Origin: Helicobacter rodentium ATCC 700285
Lineage (GTDB): Bacteria; Campylobacterota; Campylobacteria; Campylobacterales; Helicobacteraceae
Assembly: GCF_000687535.1 (NCBI RefSeq)
Contig: NZ_JHWC01000006.1
Coordinates: 1-64,000 of the forward strand
Reading direction: 5' to 3'
DNA: 64,000 nt
The first letter of the stretch is position 1. Every line of letters begins with the position of its first letter. Under the pieces are notes generated by a model. That model was not told where the DNA came from. It was given only the letters and a program-made list of their open reading frames with translations, and made no database searches. The translations under genes and the position numbers were made by a program. Below, piece after piece: positions 9,585-18,784 of the stretch.

Positions 9585-10838
9585 ATGAAAAATATAGAAT
9601 CCCAAAATATTCCTAAACTTGATGGAAATTTTGATAAAGATTTATTGCAAAAGGCTGCAAAAGAATTTGGCACACCTTTATATGTTTATGATTTGGATAG
9701 AATCCAAGAAAAATATGAGCAGATAAAAGCGGCTTTTGGTGGAAGAAAAACAATGATTTGTTATGCGTTAAAAGCAAATTCTAATTTGAGCGTGATTAAA
9801 AAGTTGGCGAGTTTGGAGAGTGGGGCAGATTGTGTTTCCTTAGGAGAGATTCAACGCGCCATTTTGGCTGGGATTCCTAAATATAAGATTATTTATAGTG
9901 GTGTGGGTAAGCAGGAATTTGAGATTAAAGAGGCTTTGAAATATGGAATTTTGTTTATTAATGTGGAAAGCAAAGAAGAGATGTTGCTTGTAGAAGCCTG
10001 TGCGAAAGAGCTAGGAATCTCTGCTAGAATCTCTGTGCGCGTCAATCCAGACATTGACCCACAAACACACCCCTATATTTCAACAGGGCTAAAAGAAAAC
10101 AAGTTTGGCGTAAGTATTGAGGAAGCTAAAGCCTTGTATTTGTTAGCGCATAATTCTAAATATTTAGAGCCTGTTGGAATCCATTTTCACATTGGAAGTC
10201 AATTAACCAAGCTCAAACCCATTGCAGAATCTGCACAAAAAATTGCGCAATTAACGCATAGCCTACTTGCGCTTAAAATGGACATCAAGTTTTTTGATGT
10301 TGGTGGTGGCATTGGAATCACTTATAGCGATGAAGTTACGATTAAACCTTATGATTATGCACAGGTAATTTTAGAGGAATTGCGTGGATTGGATTTGACG
10401 ATTATTTGTGAGCCGGGCAGGTTTATTGTCGGAAATAGCGGAATATTTTTGACAAAAGTGCTTTATCAAAAAGAACACCAAAATAAGCGGTTTGTTATCG
10501 TAGATGGCGCAATGAATGATTTGATTCGCCCGAGTCTTTACAATGCGTATCATCAGATTGTGCCTTTTGTGGAATCTCAAGATGTAAGTCCAACAGATGT
10601 GGTAGGTCCTATTTGTGAAAGTGGGGATTATTTGGGTAAAAATATTTCTTTGCCAATTTTACAAAACGGAGATTTGTTAGCTGTGCTGAGTGCAGGGGCG
10701 TATGGGTTCAGTATGGCGAGTAACTACAACACGCGTCCGCGTTGCGCAGAAGTTGCAATAGAGGCTAAAAAAATGCGGCTAATCCGCAAAAGAGAAAGCA
10801 TAGAGGATTTAATTGCATTGGAAAAAGACTATCTATAA
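9585..10838 (+). CDS. lysA: Diaminopimelate decarboxylase
   Basis: A 417-residue PLP enzyme of fold type III that decarboxylates meso-diaminopimelate to L-lysine, the last step of lysine synthesis. The PLP lysine is Lys63 in CYALKANSN. Other family blocks are HFHIGSQL, the glycine-rich phosphate site DVGGGIGI, CEPGRF, and the catalytic Cys region GPICESGD. The C-terminal barrel includes AGAYGFSMASNYN. The start ATG follows gagtggag. pheA begins 11 bases after the stop, so the two amino-acid genes form an operon. Confidence 0.96.
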   Translation: MKNIESQNIPKLDGNFDKDLLQKAAKEFGTPLYVYDLDRIQEKYEQIKAAFGGRKTMICYALKANSNLSVIKKLASLESGADCVSLGEIQRAILAGIPKYKIIYSGVGKQEFEIKEALKYGILFINVESKEEMLLVEACAKELGISARISVRVNPDIDPQTHPYISTGLKENKFGVSIEEAKALYLLAHNSKYLEPVGIHFHIGSQLTKLKPIAESAQKIAQLTHSLLALKMDIKFFDVGGGIGITYSDEVTIKPYDYAQVILEELRGLDLTIICEPGRFIVGNSGIFLTKVLYQKEHQNKRFVIVDGAMNDLIRPSLYNAYHQIVPFVESQDVSPTDVVGPICESGDYLGKNISLPILQNGDLLAVLSAGAYGFSMASNYNTRPRCAEVAIEAKKMRLIRKRESIEDLIALEKDYL

Positions 10839-10849
10839 AGGAAACTTCA

Positions 10850-11914
10850 ATGGATTTACAAAAATTTAGAACAGAAATTGATAGCATTGATGATACGATT
10901 TTGGAATTATTAGAAAAGCGTATGGAAATTGTAAAACGTATAGGTAAAGCAAAATTACAAAATAATGCACCTATTTATCGTCCAGAGAGGGAAAAAGAGA
11001 TTCTTGATAGATTGACTTCTAAAGGTTCTTTGCTGCTCAATAAATCTGCTATTGAAGCAATTTATTTAGAAATTTTTGCAGTAAGTCGGAATCTTGAATT
11101 ACCTGAGCGTGTGGCGTATTTGGGACCACTTGGAAGTTATACGCATCAAGCAGCAGAAAGTAGGTTTGGGGCAATGTGTGAGTATTTTTCCCACAATACT
11201 ATTACACAGGCAGTTAAAAGCGTAGAGAATCAACGCGCAAGCTATGCGGTGATTCCGATTGAAAATAGTCAAAATGGTGTAGTGGGTGAGACTTTGGATT
11301 TACTAAGGAATACAGAGTTAAAAATTGTCGCTGAAATTTATATGCCTATCCATCATTGTTTTGCAAGTTGGACGCGAAAGATTCAAGAAATTGAAATCAT
11401 TTATTCTAAAGATATTGCTTTTGGGCAATGTTCTAGCTTTTTGAGTGAGCATTCCTTAGATCATATTCAAAGAATCGCAGTAGATTCTACCGCACGTGCA
11501 GTGCAACTTGCGGGGGATAATCCAAAATGTGCTGCTATTTGCTCTCCTATTGCAGCAAAACTCTACAACACTCCTATTTTATTTGAAAACATTGAAAATA
11601 ATGCGGACAACAAAACGCGTTTTATTGTAGTGAGCAATTTTAAAAATCAACCTTGCGGTAAAGACAAAACTTCTTTGTGCGCAATTTTGGCGAACGATGA
11701 TAAACCGGGTGCGATTTATCGTCTGCTTTATGATGTAAAAGAATTAAATATTAATATGACTTTTTTCCAATCTCGTCCAAAGCTTGCAGGAAATGATTTT
11801 GACTATTGTTTCTTTATTGATATTGATGGGCATATTGATGATGAGAATGTGAGTGAATTGTTTAGACGTTATCCAAATGAGTTAAAATGGCTTGGCAGTT
11901 ACTTGAAAATGTAA
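10850..11914 (+). CDS. pheA: Bifunctional chorismate mutase / prephenate dehydratase (P-protein)
   Basis: A 354-residue enzyme that turns chorismate into prephenate and then phenylpyruvate for phenylalanine synthesis. The AroQ chorismate mutase domain covers about residues 1-85 (RTEIDSIDDTILELLEKRM). The prephenate dehydratase domain begins with VAYLGPLGSYTHQAA and includes IPIENSQNGVVGET and the NKTRFIVVS block. A C-terminal ACT domain (about 265-354) with PGAIYRLL and a QSRP variant of the usual ESRP gives phenylalanine feedback. It is co-transcribed with lysA. Confidence 0.96.
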   Translation: MDLQKFRTEIDSIDDTILELLEKRMEIVKRIGKAKLQNNAPIYRPEREKEILDRLTSKGSLLLNKSAIEAIYLEIFAVSRNLELPERVAYLGPLGSYTHQAAESRFGAMCEYFSHNTITQAVKSVENQRASYAVIPIENSQNGVVGETLDLLRNTELKIVAEIYMPIHHCFASWTRKIQEIEIIYSKDIAFGQCSSFLSEHSLDHIQRIAVDSTARAVQLAGDNPKCAAICSPIAAKLYNTPILFENIENNADNKTRFIVVSNFKNQPCGKDKTSLCAILANDDKPGAIYRLLYDVKELNINMTFFQSRPKLAGNDFDYCFFIDIDGHIDDENVSELFRRYPNELKWLGSYLKM

Positions 11915-11941
11915 AACTTGAAAATTTAAAAAAAGATTTTA

Positions 11942-11947
11942 TATAAT
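11942..11947 (+). promoter_or_regulatory. Promoter -10 for fliL
   Basis: TATAAT in ttatataataaaa, 24 bases before the fliL ATG. Confidence 0.5.
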
Positions 11948-11970
11948 AAAATTTTCATTAAGGAGAAAAT

Positions 11971-12507
11971 ATGGCAGAAGAAGAAACCAAAAAAGAATCC
12001 AAATTAGAGGGTTTAAAACAGAATAAAATGTTGCTATTTATCATCATTGGCGTAGTGGCATTGTTGCTTATCATATTAATTGTTGTTGCAATTTTGATTT
12101 TTAGTGGGGGAGATGAGCCAGAAGCACAAAATGTTGCTCCACAACAACAAAGTGCAGCTAACAAGGGAAGTGCAGCCAATCCTAATAGTAATCTTTTAAG
12201 TGTTGGTCCTATGTATCCTTTGGATCAATTTATTGTGAATCTTATGACTTCAGGCGGAGGAAAACGCTATCTTAAAACCTCTATTGCATTGGAGCTTAGC
12301 ATTGTAGAAATGCAAACCGAGCTTGATACAAAGCGAGATATTTTGCGTGATGTAATCATTTCAATTCTTAGTTCAAAAACTTTTGAAGAAGTGCAAACTG
12401 CAAAAGGCAAACAAAAACTTAAAGAAGAGATCATGGAACGTTTAAACGAGTTCTTGGTTGATGGCAGGATTGCGAATATGTTTTTCACTGAATTTGTTGT
12501 GCAATAG
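11971..12507 (+). CDS. fliL: Flagellar basal body-associated protein FliL
   Basis: A 178-residue single-pass inner-membrane protein. A charged cytoplasmic start (about residues 1-20) leads into one membrane helix (about 21-45, MLLFIIIGVVALLLIILIVV). A low-complexity Gln/Ala/Asn linker follows, then the periplasmic FliL domain (YPLDQFIVNL, RYLKTSIALELS, FFTEFVVQ). FliL surrounds the flagellar stator and helps motor torque. It is followed closely by acpS, the same neighbour as in H. pylori. Confidence 0.93.
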   Translation: MAEEETKKESKLEGLKQNKMLLFIIIGVVALLLIILIVVAILIFSGGDEPEAQNVAPQQQSAANKGSAANPNSNLLSVGPMYPLDQFIVNLMTSGGGKRYLKTSIALELSIVEMQTELDTKRDILRDVIISILSSKTFEEVQTAKGKQKLKEEIMERLNEFLVDGRIANMFFTEFVVQ

Positions 12508-12518
12508 TTGCATTTTCT

Positions 12519-12881
12519 ATGTTTGAAGTGGGCGTGGATATTGTCAAGATTAAGCGCATAGAATCTTTATTGGCAAAATTTGGCGATAAGGGAATGAAGA
12601 GGTTTTTAAATAAATCTGAAATAGAGATTGCCAAGAATCCCCAAAGCCTTGCGGGATTTTGGGCGGCGAAAGAAGCTTGTTCTAAGGCTCTTAAATGTGG
12701 AATCGGAAAAGAATTAGGATTCCACGATATGTGGATTTTTAAGGATAAAAAGGGTGCTCCAATGCTTCGTTTGAGTGCAGAGAAATTGGCTTATTTTAAG
12801 ATTCATTCCTTAAGCCTTTCTATCTCCCACGATGGTGGATTTGCCATTGCGGTTGTCGCAGTTAGCTTCAAAAACAAATAA
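12519..12881 (+). CDS. acpS: Holo-[acyl-carrier-protein] synthase
   Basis: A 120-residue enzyme that transfers 4'-phosphopantetheine from CoA to acyl carrier protein, activating fatty-acid synthesis. The magnesium-binding Asp is in VGVDIVKIKRIE near the N-terminus, and the second signature FWAAKEACSKAL carries the catalytic Glu. The C-terminal SLSISHDGGFAIAVV strand is also present. The length is typical. The start ATG lies 12 bases after the fliL stop; no strong ribosome site is seen, so translation may be coupled. Confidence 0.95.
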   Translation: MFEVGVDIVKIKRIESLLAKFGDKGMKRFLNKSEIEIAKNPQSLAGFWAAKEACSKALKCGIGKELGFHDMWIFKDKKGAPMLRLSAEKLAYFKIHSLSLSISHDGGFAIAVVAVSFKNK

Positions 12882-12910
12882 ATCTTATCAAACTATAATT
12901 TTAAAGAGAT

Positions 12911-12916
12911 TATAAT
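12911..12916 (+). promoter_or_regulatory. Promoter -10 for maf-ccoS
   Basis: TATAAT 33 bases before the maf start; a second TATAAT lies at 12894-12899. Confidence 0.45.
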
Positions 12917-12948
12917 TACAAGTTTATCTCTAAGATTCAAGGAATTTG

Positions 12949-13503
12949 ATGTTGCGTTTATGCTCTACCTCCATAGTTCGTAAGCAAATTTTGGAAGAGT
13001 ATGGAATCCCTTTTGTTCAATGCGATAATGGGTTTGATGAGGAGCAGTTGCCTTTGGATAAACCTGAAAGCTTTGTTTATCAAGCAACACTTGGCAAACA
13101 CAAGAGTGCGTTATCTTTATATGGCTTGGATTTGCCGCTTTTGATTGTGGATAGCGTCATTGATTGTCAAGGAATCTTGCAAAGAAAAGCAAAAAATAAA
13201 GCAGAGGCGTGTAATTTCTTGGAGGCGCAAAGTGGCAAAACATTAAAAATTTTGACTTGTTCTATTCTACATTGTAAGAGGTTTTTTTATATGGATTTAA
13301 GTCAAACTGCTTTTGAGTTTTTTCCTTTTGCACAACAAGATTTAGAGTTTTATTTAAAAAGTGATTTATGGCAAAATAAAGCAGGTGCAGTAATGGTAGA
13401 GGGATTCCATAAAAATTATATTAAGCAACAAGTGGGGGCGACTTCTAATGCAATGGGATTAAACATAGAATCTCTCTTGCCTTTTTTAAGGAATGCAGTA
13501 TGA
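12949..13503 (+). CDS. Maf-like nucleoside triphosphate pyrophosphatase
   Basis: A 184-residue Maf/Ham1-superfamily protein. The N-terminal motif reads LRLCSTSIVRKQILEEYGI, a variant of the usual LASxSPRR loop. The middle carries LPLLIVDSVIDCQG, where family members have a catalytic Asp in a similar hydrophobic strand. Maf proteins hydrolyse non-canonical or methylated nucleotides and were first linked to septum formation. I chose the ATG at 12949 because caaggaa precedes it; a TTG at 12946 is adjacent. The stop overlaps the ccoS start (ATGA). Confidence 0.8.
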   Translation: MLRLCSTSIVRKQILEEYGIPFVQCDNGFDEEQLPLDKPESFVYQATLGKHKSALSLYGLDLPLLIVDSVIDCQGILQRKAKNKAEACNFLEAQSGKTLKILTCSILHCKRFFYMDLSQTAFEFFPFAQQDLEFYLKSDLWQNKAGAVMVEGFHKNYIKQQVGATSNAMGLNIESLLPFLRNAV

Positions 13504-13703
13504 ATACAACAATGGTTGCCGTAATGCTTGCTACCTCCATTGTAATTGGATTAATTGGTTTGATTGCATTTTTGTGGGGATTAAAAAGTGGGCAGTTTGA
13601 TGATGAGAAAAAAATGATGCAAGGGGTATTGTTTGATAGTGAAGAGGATTTGCGTCACGCAGTAAAAGATAAATCAAAAACCAATTTAAAGGAAAATGAA
13701 TGA
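13500..13703 (+). CDS. ccoS: cbb3-type cytochrome oxidase assembly protein CcoS
   Basis: A 67-residue one-helix membrane protein. The N-terminal segment (about residues 5-30) is followed by FLWGLKSGQFDDEKK, the FixS/CcoS signature. CcoS is needed to insert cofactors into the cbb3 oxidase, the only terminal oxidase typical of Helicobacter. It overlaps maf by 4 bases and the next gene by 4 bases, so all three are translated together. Confidence 0.9.
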   Translation: MNTTMVAVMLATSIVIGLIGLIAFLWGLKSGQFDDEKKMMQGVLFDSEEDLRHAVKDKSKTNLKENE

Positions 13704-14659
13704 AAGAAATTTATGATATTGCAATTATCGGTGGTGGTCCGGGCGGAATTGCATCGGCAGTAGAATCAATGATTTTGGGCATTAAAGATGTTGTTTTGTT
13801 TGAAAAAGGCGAGGGACATTCTACAACGATTCGTAAGTTTTATAAAGACAAAAAACGCGTAGATAAGGATTATAAAGGGCAAAAAGTTGAGTTAAATGGA
13901 AATATTTACTTCTGCGATGGAACAAAGGAAAGCACCTTGGATTTATTTGATAAAATTATCCAAGAAAATGGTTTTGAAGCGCAATTTCAAACTGAAGTAG
14001 AATCCATTGAAAAACAAGGGAATTATTTCGTGGTGCATACTGCAAAAAATACAACTATCAAGGCAAAATTTATTATCATCTCTATTGGCAAAATGGGGCA
14101 ACCCAATAAGCCTAGCTATCCGATTCCAACAAGCATTAAGAATCTTGTGAATTTTAATGCAAATAGTTGTGTAGATGGTGAAAAGATTTTAGTTGTGGGT
14201 GGAGGAAACTCCGCAGTAGAATATGCGTGTGTGCTTAGCGAGAGTAATCCTGTAACATTAAATTATCGCAGAAAAGAATTTTCAAGAATTAATGAGACAA
14301 ATCAAGAAAGCTTGAGTGCATGTTTTGAAAATGGAAAGATTGAACCTAAGTTGGGAGTTGATATTCAAAGTTTAGAGGATAAAGAGGGTAAGGTTCAAGT
14401 CAATTTTACGGATAATACAAGCGCAATCTATGATCGTGTAGTTTATGCTATTGGAGGAATGGCACCTGTGGATTTTCTGCGTAAATGCGGCGTAGAATTA
14501 GATGCCGATGGAGTTCCATTGATAGATGATAAGCATCAAAGCTCCATTCAAGGCGTTTATATTGCAGGGGATATTTTATATAAAAATGGCGGTTCTATTG
14601 CGGCGGCATTGAATCACGGATTTGATATTGTGCAAGAAATTAAAAGACGGCTTGGTTAA
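13700..14659 (+). CDS. FAD/NAD(P)-binding oxidoreductase, thioredoxin-reductase-like without CXXC
   Basis: A 319-residue flavoprotein with an N-terminal FAD site (IIGGGPGGIASA, residues 9-20) and an internal NAD(P)H site (VVGGGNSAVEYA). The C-terminal FAD motif (GVYIAGDI) is also present. It resembles thioredoxin reductases but has no redox CXXC pair, like the YpdA-type or ferredoxin/flavodoxin-NADP reductase-like branch. The substrate is therefore unknown; a small thiol or electron carrier is plausible. It overlaps ccoS by 4 bases. Confidence 0.85.
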   Translation: MKEIYDIAIIGGGPGGIASAVESMILGIKDVVLFEKGEGHSTTIRKFYKDKKRVDKDYKGQKVELNGNIYFCDGTKESTLDLFDKIIQENGFEAQFQTEVESIEKQGNYFVVHTAKNTTIKAKFIIISIGKMGQPNKPSYPIPTSIKNLVNFNANSCVDGEKILVVGGGNSAVEYACVLSESNPVTLNYRRKEFSRINETNQESLSACFENGKIEPKLGVDIQSLEDKEGKVQVNFTDNTSAIYDRVVYAIGGMAPVDFLRKCGVELDADGVPLIDDKHQSSIQGVYIAGDILYKNGGSIAAALNHGFDIVQEIKRRLG

Positions 14660-14753
14660 ATGAAATATCATTTAAACTTTATATTATATAGTTTAAGATA
14701 GAATCCCAAGTCTATTTACAGCACTCAATTTTAATAATTTTAAGGATTAAGAA

Positions 14754-14942
14754 ATGGCAAGAAAATGTTTTTTTACAGGTAAGGGTCCAATGGTTGGCAA
14801 TAATGTAAGTCACGCAAATAATAAAACCAAAAAACGTTCTCTACCCAATCTAAGAACGGTTAGAATCAAACTAGAAGATGGTAGAGCAATGAAAGTAAGA
14901 ATTGCAGCTTCTACATTGCGCACTATGAAGAAACGCTCTTAA
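14754..14942 (+). CDS. rpmB: 50S ribosomal protein L28
   Basis: A 62-residue basic protein with the L28 signature [21 protein letters not shown] and [16 protein letters not shown]. It has a single N-terminal Cys rather than the two pairs of zinc-binding L28 forms. It lies directly before the potassium-channel gene, the same pairing as H. pylori HP0491-HP0490. The ATG follows taagga. Confidence 0.97.
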   Translation: MARKCFFTGKGPMVGNNVSHANNKTKKRSLPNLRTVRIKLEDGRAMKVRIAASTLRTMKKRS

Positions 14943-14964
14943 TCCTTGTTTTTAGGATTGGGCT

Positions 14965-16095
14965 GTGGCTTTTGATAGGCTCAAAAAATTTCTCCATTGG
15001 GAAAGCACTCAAAAGCCAGACATTGATATGTCTGGTTTGCTTTATGAACAGCTAAAGCCTTTCCGCGCATCTTTTTTATTAATCTTTGCAGGTTTAATAC
15101 TTAGTACACTTGGCTATATGGTCATTACAGACTATAGCTTAATGGACGCATTTTTTCAGGCTTCTTATACTTTTACAACAACAGGCTTTGGTGCATTAAA
15201 AGAGGGTGAGTTTGATGGTTTAAGTATATTTTATACCGCATTTGTTATGTTGGCAGGTTCTCTAGTCTTAAGCTTTTGCGTCATTAGTGTGATTGAGGTG
15301 CTTAGTCGGGGAAAACTCATTCCAATTATCAAGGAGCGCAATATGATTTACAAGATTGCACGTTTAAAAAATCATTTTATTATTTGTTATCACAATGAAT
15401 ATACCATACAACTAGCACTTCAATTTCGTGAAGCGCATATTCCTTTTGTTGTAGTGGATCGCAACGATTCTTTAGAAGATATTGCGCAAAAATATCATTA
15501 TCCATTTTTTATTAATGAAGACCCTCATACAGAGATTGCAATGTTGAAATGCCATCTATCTAGTGCGCGTGGCGTGATTACATTGTCTAATAATATTGCA
15601 GATAATATTGCGCAAATTACTTCCGTTAGGCTTTATGAGAGAGAATTGGGCAGAAAACCCTATTTTGTGATAGGGAATGCAAAAAACAATGAAGACGAAG
15701 AAAAATTAAAAAAGCTTGGAGCGGATTCCGCAGTTTCTCCTTCAAGATTGTTTGCCCAAAGAGTTAATGCAATGGCAACGCGTCCAGATATGGAGAATTT
15801 ATTGGAACGTTTTGCTTATCAAAAAGATACCCCGCTAGATTTAGAAGAGATTATTGTTCCACGTTATTCTTGGCTTGTGCTAAAGAAGTTAAAAGAAGCG
15901 CACGTGCGAGAAATTACGCAGACTTCTGTTGTAGGAATTACGCAAAAAGATGGAAAATTTATCTCAATGCCTAATGGAGATACTCTTGTAACAAGTGGGT
16001 GCAAATTGTTAGTGATTGGGACTTCTCAAGGTGTGCGTCTAACAAAGCAGCTAATATCCAAAAAAGATAAACCAGAGGAGTTAAAATATGTTTAG
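14965..16095 (+). CDS. Potassium channel with RCK/TrkA-N domain, HpKchA-like
   Basis: A 376-residue inner-membrane channel. Two membrane helices (about residues 35-55 and 82-110) flank a pore loop with the selectivity filter TTTGFG. A cytoplasmic RCK (TrkA-N) domain follows ([18 protein letters not shown], residues about 135-260), then a TrkA-C-like end. This layout and its position after rpmB match HpKchA of H. pylori, a potassium channel important for colonisation. The start is GTG at 14965. It overlaps argJ by 8 bases. Confidence 0.9.
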   Translation: MAFDRLKKFLHWESTQKPDIDMSGLLYEQLKPFRASFLLIFAGLILSTLGYMVITDYSLMDAFFQASYTFTTTGFGALKEGEFDGLSIFYTAFVMLAGSLVLSFCVISVIEVLSRGKLIPIIKERNMIYKIARLKNHFIICYHNEYTIQLALQFREAHIPFVVVDRNDSLEDIAQKYHYPFFINEDPHTEIAMLKCHLSSARGVITLSNNIADNIAQITSVRLYERELGRKPYFVIGNAKNNEDEEKLKKLGADSAVSPSRLFAQRVNAMATRPDMENLLERFAYQKDTPLDLEEIIVPRYSWLVLKKLKEAHVREITQTSVVGITQKDGKFISMPNGDTLVTSGCKLLVIGTSQGVRLTKQLISKKDKPEELKYV

Positions 16096-17278
16096 TTTCT
16101 TTCCAATTCAAGGTGGAGTTGCAGCCGCAGAGGGGTTTTATTGCGATGGCGTCAATGCAGGATTAAAGAGTCAAGGGGCTTTAGATGTTGCCTTTATTTA
16201 CGCAGATTCCTTATGTGAAGTGGAGGGGATTTTCACGGAGAACAGATTTTGTGCTGCTCCCATTTTGCACTATAAGGAATACGATAAAGATTTTCAAACA
16301 AATTTTGTTTTAATTAATTCCAAAAATGCCAATGCGCTAACGGGCGATGAGGGTATAAAGAATGTTAAAGAAGTATTGGGAAAACTCCAAGAGAAATTTT
16401 CCGAGATTAAGAATCCCATAATGAGTTCCACAGGAGTTATAGGGGTGCAATTGCCCAAAGAAAAAATTATAGAATCGTTTGCAAAGTTTGATTTAGGCAA
16501 AAAAGAAGATTTGTGTGCAGCAGAAGCAATTATGACAACAGATAGATTTAGCAAAAGAATTGCTTTTGAGGTGGTTTTGGAGGATAAAACAAGTTTTAAA
16601 ATCGGCGCGATGTGTAAAGGTGCGGGAATGATTAATCCCTCTTTGGCAACAATGCTATGTTTTATTACAACAGATGCGAAGATTCCAAGATCTGATATGA
16701 AAGAGATTTTGCAAAAGGCGGCAAAAACAACTTTTAATGCCATTAGTGTAGATGGGGATACTTCTACAAATGATACTATTTTGCTTCTAAGCAATGGTAA
16801 GAGTGGAGCGTATGATAAAGAAGCTTTTGGGTTTGTATTAGAAAAGCTTATGCATAAATTAGCAACGGATATTGTGCGTGATGGCGAGGGCTCAACAAAG
16901 CTTGTAGCTTTTGAGGTTAGGGGGGCAAAAACACAAGAAGAAGCACAAAAGGCAGCAAAGGCTTTAAGTCAATCTTTGCTTGTCAAAACGGCATTATTTG
17001 GTTGCGACCCTAATTGGGGTAGAATCGCATCAACGATTGGAGCAAGTGGAATTGAGTGCGATTCTAAAACATTAGAAATTTACTTCAATGAAGTATGTGT
17101 ATATAAACAAGGAACAATCTATTTTGATGAAGAAAATGAAAAAAAAGCCGCTGAAGTTTTAAGGCAAGATTCTTTTAGGATTTCTTGTGAGATTGGCAAA
17201 GGTGAGGAATCTTTTGTGGCTTATGGTTGTGATTTGGGCTATGAATATGTAAAAATCAATGCAGATTATCGTTCTTAA
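16088..17278 (+). CDS. argJ: Bifunctional glutamate N-acetyltransferase / ornithine acetyltransferase
   Basis: A 396-residue enzyme of the arginine pathway that moves acetyl groups between N-acetylornithine and glutamate. ArgJ is made as one chain that cleaves itself at an Ala-Thr bond; here this is Ala187-Thr188 in [15 protein letters not shown], with Thr188 as the nucleophile. Other family blocks are [15 protein letters not shown]-like (residues 75-87), KGAGMI and [10 protein letters not shown]. It is translationally coupled to the potassium channel. Its presence suggests cyclic acetyl recycling in arginine synthesis, unlike H. pylori. Confidence 0.95.
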   Translation: MFSFFPIQGGVAAAEGFYCDGVNAGLKSQGALDVAFIYADSLCEVEGIFTENRFCAAPILHYKEYDKDFQTNFVLINSKNANALTGDEGIKNVKEVLGKLQEKFSEIKNPIMSSTGVIGVQLPKEKIIESFAKFDLGKKEDLCAAEAIMTTDRFSKRIAFEVVLEDKTSFKIGAMCKGAGMINPSLATMLCFITTDAKIPRSDMKEILQKAAKTTFNAISVDGDTSTNDTILLLSNGKSGAYDKEAFGFVLEKLMHKLATDIVRDGEGSTKLVAFEVRGAKTQEEAQKAAKALSQSLLVKTALFGCDPNWGRIASTIGASGIECDSKTLEIYFNEVCVYKQGTIYFDEENEKKAAEVLRQDSFRISCEIGKGEESFVAYGCDLGYEYVKINADYRS

Positions 17279-17326
17279 TTAAAGATAAAAAATTTAAAAA
17301 ATGGTAAGTATTAAGGCAAGTTTGTC

Positions 17327-17332
17327 TATAAT
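17327..17332 (+). promoter_or_regulatory. Promoter -10 for the YdcH-like gene
   Basis: TATAAT in gtctataattag, 33 bases before the start ATG. Confidence 0.5.
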
Positions 17333-17364
17333 TAGATTTTTAGTTTAACTTCAAGGGAGAACCG

Positions 17365-17592
17365 ATGTTGCACGAATATCGCGATGAAATTAGTGTGTTA
17401 AAGCAGGAAAATGCGCATTTTGCAAAGATTTTTGATGAACATAATGAGTTGGATCAAAAAATCCAAGACATAGTAGAAGGCAGAGAACATGTTTCAGATA
17501 TGGAATTATCCGAACTAAAGCGCAAGAAGCTTGATTTGAAAGATGAAGCTTATGCTATGGTAATGGAATACATCAAAGAAAACAAAAAATAA
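17365..17592 (+). CDS. YdcH/DUF465-family small coiled-coil protein
   Basis: A 75-residue, highly charged helical protein (HEYRDEISVLKQENAHFAKIFDEHNELDQKI) with the DUF465 pattern, including the ELSELKRKKLDLKDEAY helix. The length is usual for the family. The function is unknown. It is a single-gene unit with its own -10 and a following hairpin. Confidence 0.85.
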   Translation: MLHEYRDEISVLKQENAHFAKIFDEHNELDQKIQDIVEGREHVSDMELSELKRKKLDLKDEAYAMVMEYIKENKK

Positions 17593-17617
17593 TATAAAGC
17601 CTTTTTAAGGCTTTATA
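17593..17617. terminator. Terminator-like hairpin after the YdcH-like gene
   Basis: A perfect 11-bp stem: tataaagcctt (17593-17603) and aaggctttata (17607-17617), loop ttt. There is no long T run on the plus strand, so termination may be weak. Confidence 0.55.
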
Positions 17618-17772
17618 AGGATTCTTCCTCCTTTAAATAATAAAAATCCCCGAAAATATAGATAAATAGTTTTATGGTGTTACAATTATACAAAGTGAGT
17701 TATTTTTACACATTAATCACTTTTTGCAGGATTTGCAATCCATAAAAGTAAATTTTTTAAGCGCATTTTTTT

Positions 17773-17778
17773 TATAAT
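17773..17778 (+). promoter_or_regulatory. Promoter -10 for porCDAB
   Basis: TATAAT in tttataatca, 39 bases before porC, after an A/T-rich 200-base spacer without genes. Confidence 0.55.
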
Positions 17779-17816
17779 CAGACTTGTAACTTTAAAATTA
17801 AAATTTAGGAGGCATT

Positions 17817-18377
17817 ATGCTTGAGATTAGATGGCATAGCCGTGCAGGACAAGGTGCAGTAACCGGAGCAAAAGGTTTAGCAGATGTGATTGCAGGGACG
17901 GGCAAAGAGGTGCAGGCGTTTGCGTTTTATGGTTCAGCAAAAAGAGGTGCAGCAATGACTGCCTATAACCGCATTGATGATACACCCATTCTTAATCACG
18001 AAAAATTTATGAATCCCGATTATATTTTAGTTATTGACCCGGGTTTAGTCTATATCACAGATATTTGCGCAAATGAGAAGGATTCCACAAAATACATTAT
18101 TACGACACATTTAAGCAAAGAGGAGTTTTTGGAATCCAAGCCGGAGCTTAAAGGCAAGGAGGTTTATACATTAGATTGTATTGGACTTTCTTTAGAAGCA
18201 TTTGGCAAGTCAATCCCTAACGCACCAATGCTTGGAGCATTTTTGAAAATTTCTGGTGCGCTAGATTTGGACTTTTTCTTGGAATCTTTCAAGAAAGTAT
18301 TAGGCAAAAAACTTCCCCAAAAAGTGATTGATGCAAATATGGAAGTGATTAGAAAAGCATACAACGAAGTAAAATAG
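17817..18377 (+). CDS. porC: Pyruvate:ferredoxin/flavodoxin oxidoreductase, gamma subunit
   Basis: A 186-residue subunit of the oxygen-sensitive enzyme that makes acetyl-CoA and CO2 from pyruvate and reduces flavodoxin or ferredoxin. The family start LEIRWHSRAGQGAVTGAKGLAD and the GAFLKISG region are clear. The subunit order gamma-delta-alpha-beta is the same as H. pylori HP1108-HP1111. The ATG follows taggaggca, a strong ribosome site. Confidence 0.95.
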   Translation: MLEIRWHSRAGQGAVTGAKGLADVIAGTGKEVQAFAFYGSAKRGAAMTAYNRIDDTPILNHEKFMNPDYILVIDPGLVYITDICANEKDSTKYIITTHLSKEEFLESKPELKGKEVYTLDCIGLSLEAFGKSIPNAPMLGAFLKISGALDLDFFLESFKKVLGKKLPQKVIDANMEVIRKAYNEVK

Positions 18378-18386
18378 GAGAAAATT

Positions 18387-18782
18387 ATGGAATATAAAGG
18401 CTGGAATGAATTTGAAGCGGGTTCTGTGCTGTTTCCTTTTGATAAAGGCAATGCGGCAGTAGAAAAACACGCAGATTCTAGGGATTATCGTGAGGATAGC
18501 TCTTATAAGGCAAGTGTGGCGCATTGGCGTGTAGAAAAACCTGTTTATAATACAGAGCATTGCATTAATTGCTATTTTTGCTGGGTTTATTGTCCGGATT
18601 CTTCAATTCTTGTGAGAGATGAAAAAATGAGTGGTGTGGATTATGTGCATTGCAAGGGCTGTGGTGTGTGCGTAGATGTATGTCCAACCAATCCTAAATC
18701 GCTGCTAATGTTTAGTGATTATGAAAGCAATGAAAATGCGCTTAGCAAGTGGCCTAAAAAAGAAGAAAAGAAAAAGGATTAA
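18387..18782 (+). CDS. porD: Pyruvate:ferredoxin/flavodoxin oxidoreductase, delta (ferredoxin-like) subunit
   Basis: A 131-residue electron-transfer subunit with two [4Fe-4S] motifs. One is CINCYFCWVYCPDSS (Cys-x2-Cys-x2-Cys-x3-Cys); the other is CKGCGVCVDVCPTNP. They carry electrons from the thiamine-diphosphate site in PorB to the external acceptor. It sits 9 bases after porC and 2 bases before porA in one operon. Confidence 0.95.
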   Translation: MEYKGWNEFEAGSVLFPFDKGNAAVEKHADSRDYREDSSYKASVAHWRVEKPVYNTEHCINCYFCWVYCPDSSILVRDEKMSGVDYVHCKGCGVCVDVCPTNPKSLLMFSDYESNENALSKWPKKEEKKKD

Positions 18783-18784
18783 TA

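Noticed and set aside
16294-16794. A 166-codon frame on the minus strand within argJ
   Set aside because: It is the antisense of a well-conserved gene and has no ribosome site or recognisable motif.
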